From Phil1 sp964600045 (GTDB taxonomy: Bacteria; Bacillota; Clostridia; Christensenellales; CAG-138), in assembly GCA_964600045.1 (NCBI GenBank), contig CAZRHS010000040.1:1-13998 (forward strand): a stretch of DNA of 13,998 bases. Reading direction: 5' to 3'. Position 1 is the first letter of the stretch. Each line of letters begins with the position of its first letter. This document shows positions 13,149-13,998 of this stretch, one piece after another. The position numbers and the translations under genes are program-made. The notes under the pieces were generated by a model. The model was not told where the DNA came from and did no database searches. It was given only the letters and a program-made list of their open reading frames with translations.

Positions 13149-13180
13149 CGGCGGCAGCACTTTTTTCAGTGCTGCCGCCG
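13149..13180 (-). terminator. Strong 12-bp hairpin after the binding-protein gene
   Basis: CGGCGGCAGCAC (13180-13169, minus) pairs perfectly with GTGCTGCCGCCG (13160-13149) around an 8-nt loop TGAAAAAA. It lies 43 nt after the binding-protein stop. No clean U tract follows on the minus strand (UCUUGUUU), so it may act as a weak terminator or as a 3' stabiliser that keeps binding-protein mRNA more abundant than the permease mRNA. Confidence 0.55.
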
Positions 13181-13222
13181 CAGCTGTCCGCCTAAGTCAG
13201 GCAGACAAACGGTTCGGTTTTA

Positions 13223-13998
13223 TTAGTAGTCTACGCCCTGTACTTTGCCTTCGGCAGCGAGCTCAGCCATCTTGGCGGAACGCTCTTCTTCCCACTCGGC
13301 ATAAGCTTCATAGTACTCCTCGGTGTTGATACCGTCGGTGTAGATGTACTGATACTTATAACGGCCATCGGAAGCACCGAACGGAGCATACTGAGATTCA
13401 AACGGCATCAGGGTAGATCCCATGTAACCGGTACCACCGCGCATGAACGGGATGACCATGCACTGCTCGTTTACCAGCCAGTTCTCAGCCTCGGCGAAGA
13501 GCTCGTAGCGCTTCTCAAGGTCAACGCACTCGGCGTCAGCGGCATCAACCATCTGATCGTAAACGATGTTGTAGTAGTACTTGCCGTCCTTGGCCTGGAA
13601 GGAACCCTCAACATAAGTATCGGAAACCTCGGAGAGACCGTCGGCCATGAAGACCCAGTTACGACGATCGGCACCGCTTGCGGTGAACGGGAAGGTCATG
13701 GTCAGAGGATCGGAGTAGTCAGGATACCAGCTGTTGAACAGCAGGCCGTAGTTACCAACGCGGAGAACGCTCTCAACGAAACCATCCTCGGCATAGCCTT
13801 CAACCTGAACGTCAACATAATCGGTACCAAGGTTGCGCTCCAGGAACTGCTCGATCAGCTGTACGCGCTGGGTCTGAGTGGTGGAGCTGGTGATGTAAGG
13901 CAGATATACGATTACGGGGAAGGTGGCGCCGGCGGCGGTCAGTTCCTCGATAGCCTTTTCCTTGTATTCGTTAGCAAGCTCTACGTTGTAGGTATCGC
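13223..13998 (-). CDS. oppA: Oligopeptide-binding protein OppA/AmiA-like, C-terminal part (partial)
   Basis: The frame is open from the right edge to TAA at 13225-13223, giving 257 complete codons, about half of a usual 550-650-aa binding protein; the start and lipoprotein signal lie outside. Visible family features: FPVIVYLPYITSSTTQTQRV (a substrate-binding repeat near the left end of the fragment), FLERNLGTDYVDVQ, and LLFNSWYPDYSDPLT, the SBP_bac_5 block equivalent to GWGPDYxDPxT. After it come AFAEAENWLV-type helices (ELFAEAENWLVNEQCMVIPF) and an acidic C terminus ending EGKVQGVDY. It is the extracytoplasmic receptor for the adjacent OppBC-DF transporter. The Met at 13699 is internal, not the start. 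Confidence 0.9.
   Translation of the reverse strand, partial: DTYNVELANEYKEKAIEELTAAGATFPVIVYLPYITSSTTQTQRVQLIEQFLERNLGTDYVDVQVEGYAEDGFVESVLRVGNYGLLFNSWYPDYSDPLTMTFPFTASGADRRNWVFMADGLSEVSDTYVEGSFQAKDGKYYYNIVYDQMVDAADAECVDLEKRYELFAEAENWLVNEQCMVIPFMRGGTGYMGSTLMPFESQYAPFGASDGRYKYQYIYTDGINTEEYYEAYAEWEEERSAKMAELAAEGKVQGVDY

Noticed and set aside
13223..13699. A complete 158-aa gene
   Set aside because: The frame is open beyond 13699 to the window edge and the upstream translation shows the binding-protein signature FNSWYPDYSDPLT, so 13699 is an internal Met.
1..13998. CRISPR arrays, tRNA/rRNA genes, insertion sequences, prophage or defence genes
   Set aside because: No spaced direct repeats, no tRNA-like cloverleaf, no transposase, integrase or nuclease-type proteins were seen on either strand.

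Overview
The window looks like chromosomal DNA of a Gram-positive, probably anaerobic, clostridial-type Firmicute. I cannot name the genus. Evidence: Ami/Opp peptide-transporter proteins resembling the streptococcal Ami set, a biotin-decarboxylase sodium pump, a yybP-ykoY-type riboswitch, strong AGGAGG ribosome sites, short intrinsic terminators, and GC a little above 50% by eye. I see no mobile element, CRISPR array, tRNA or rRNA. Nearly all DNA is explained by eleven protein genes (two cut by the window edges), one candidate leader peptide and their control regions.

Left part (1-4205), sodium economy. On the minus strand, oadB (beta subunit of a Na+-pumping decarboxylase) is followed by the start of a small gamma-type subunit that runs off the left edge. 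oadB is preceded by a consensus promoter, a riboswitch aptamer of the yybP-ykoY (Mn2+) type, and a terminator that competes with the aptamer's P1 helix. This arrangement predicts an ON switch. Next comes a LysR-family regulator, divergent from putP, a Na+/proline-type symporter. The intergenic region carries four inverted repeats, two of them matching ATGAA-N5-TTCAT palindromes. A pump that exports Na+ thus lies beside a transporter driven by the Na+ gradient.

Middle (4223-8704). A single ABC exporter half-transporter converges on putP across a bidirectional terminator. Upstream of it lies a three-gene minus-strand operon, Nudix hydrolase - DUF1461 membrane protein - tsaD, in which both junctions are ATGA stop/start overlaps.

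Right part (8753-13998), oligopeptide import. On the minus strand: the C-terminal 257 codons of an OppA/AmiA-like binding protein, a strong 12-bp hairpin, a ~500-bp control region with its own promoter, then oppB, oppC and an unusual fused oppD-oppF ATPase. The control region contains a 19-codon ORF with a perfect ribosome site, followed 9 nt after its stop by a long imperfect hairpin. It is either a regulatory leader peptide or a small secreted or signalling peptide.

Most worth following up: the metal riboswitch on a sodium pump; the 19-aa leader ORF and alternative RNA structures ahead of oppB; two terminator hairpins whose loops hold the -35 box of the next promoter; and the single-chain OppDF, which lacks all four cysteines of the OppD iron-sulfur motif.
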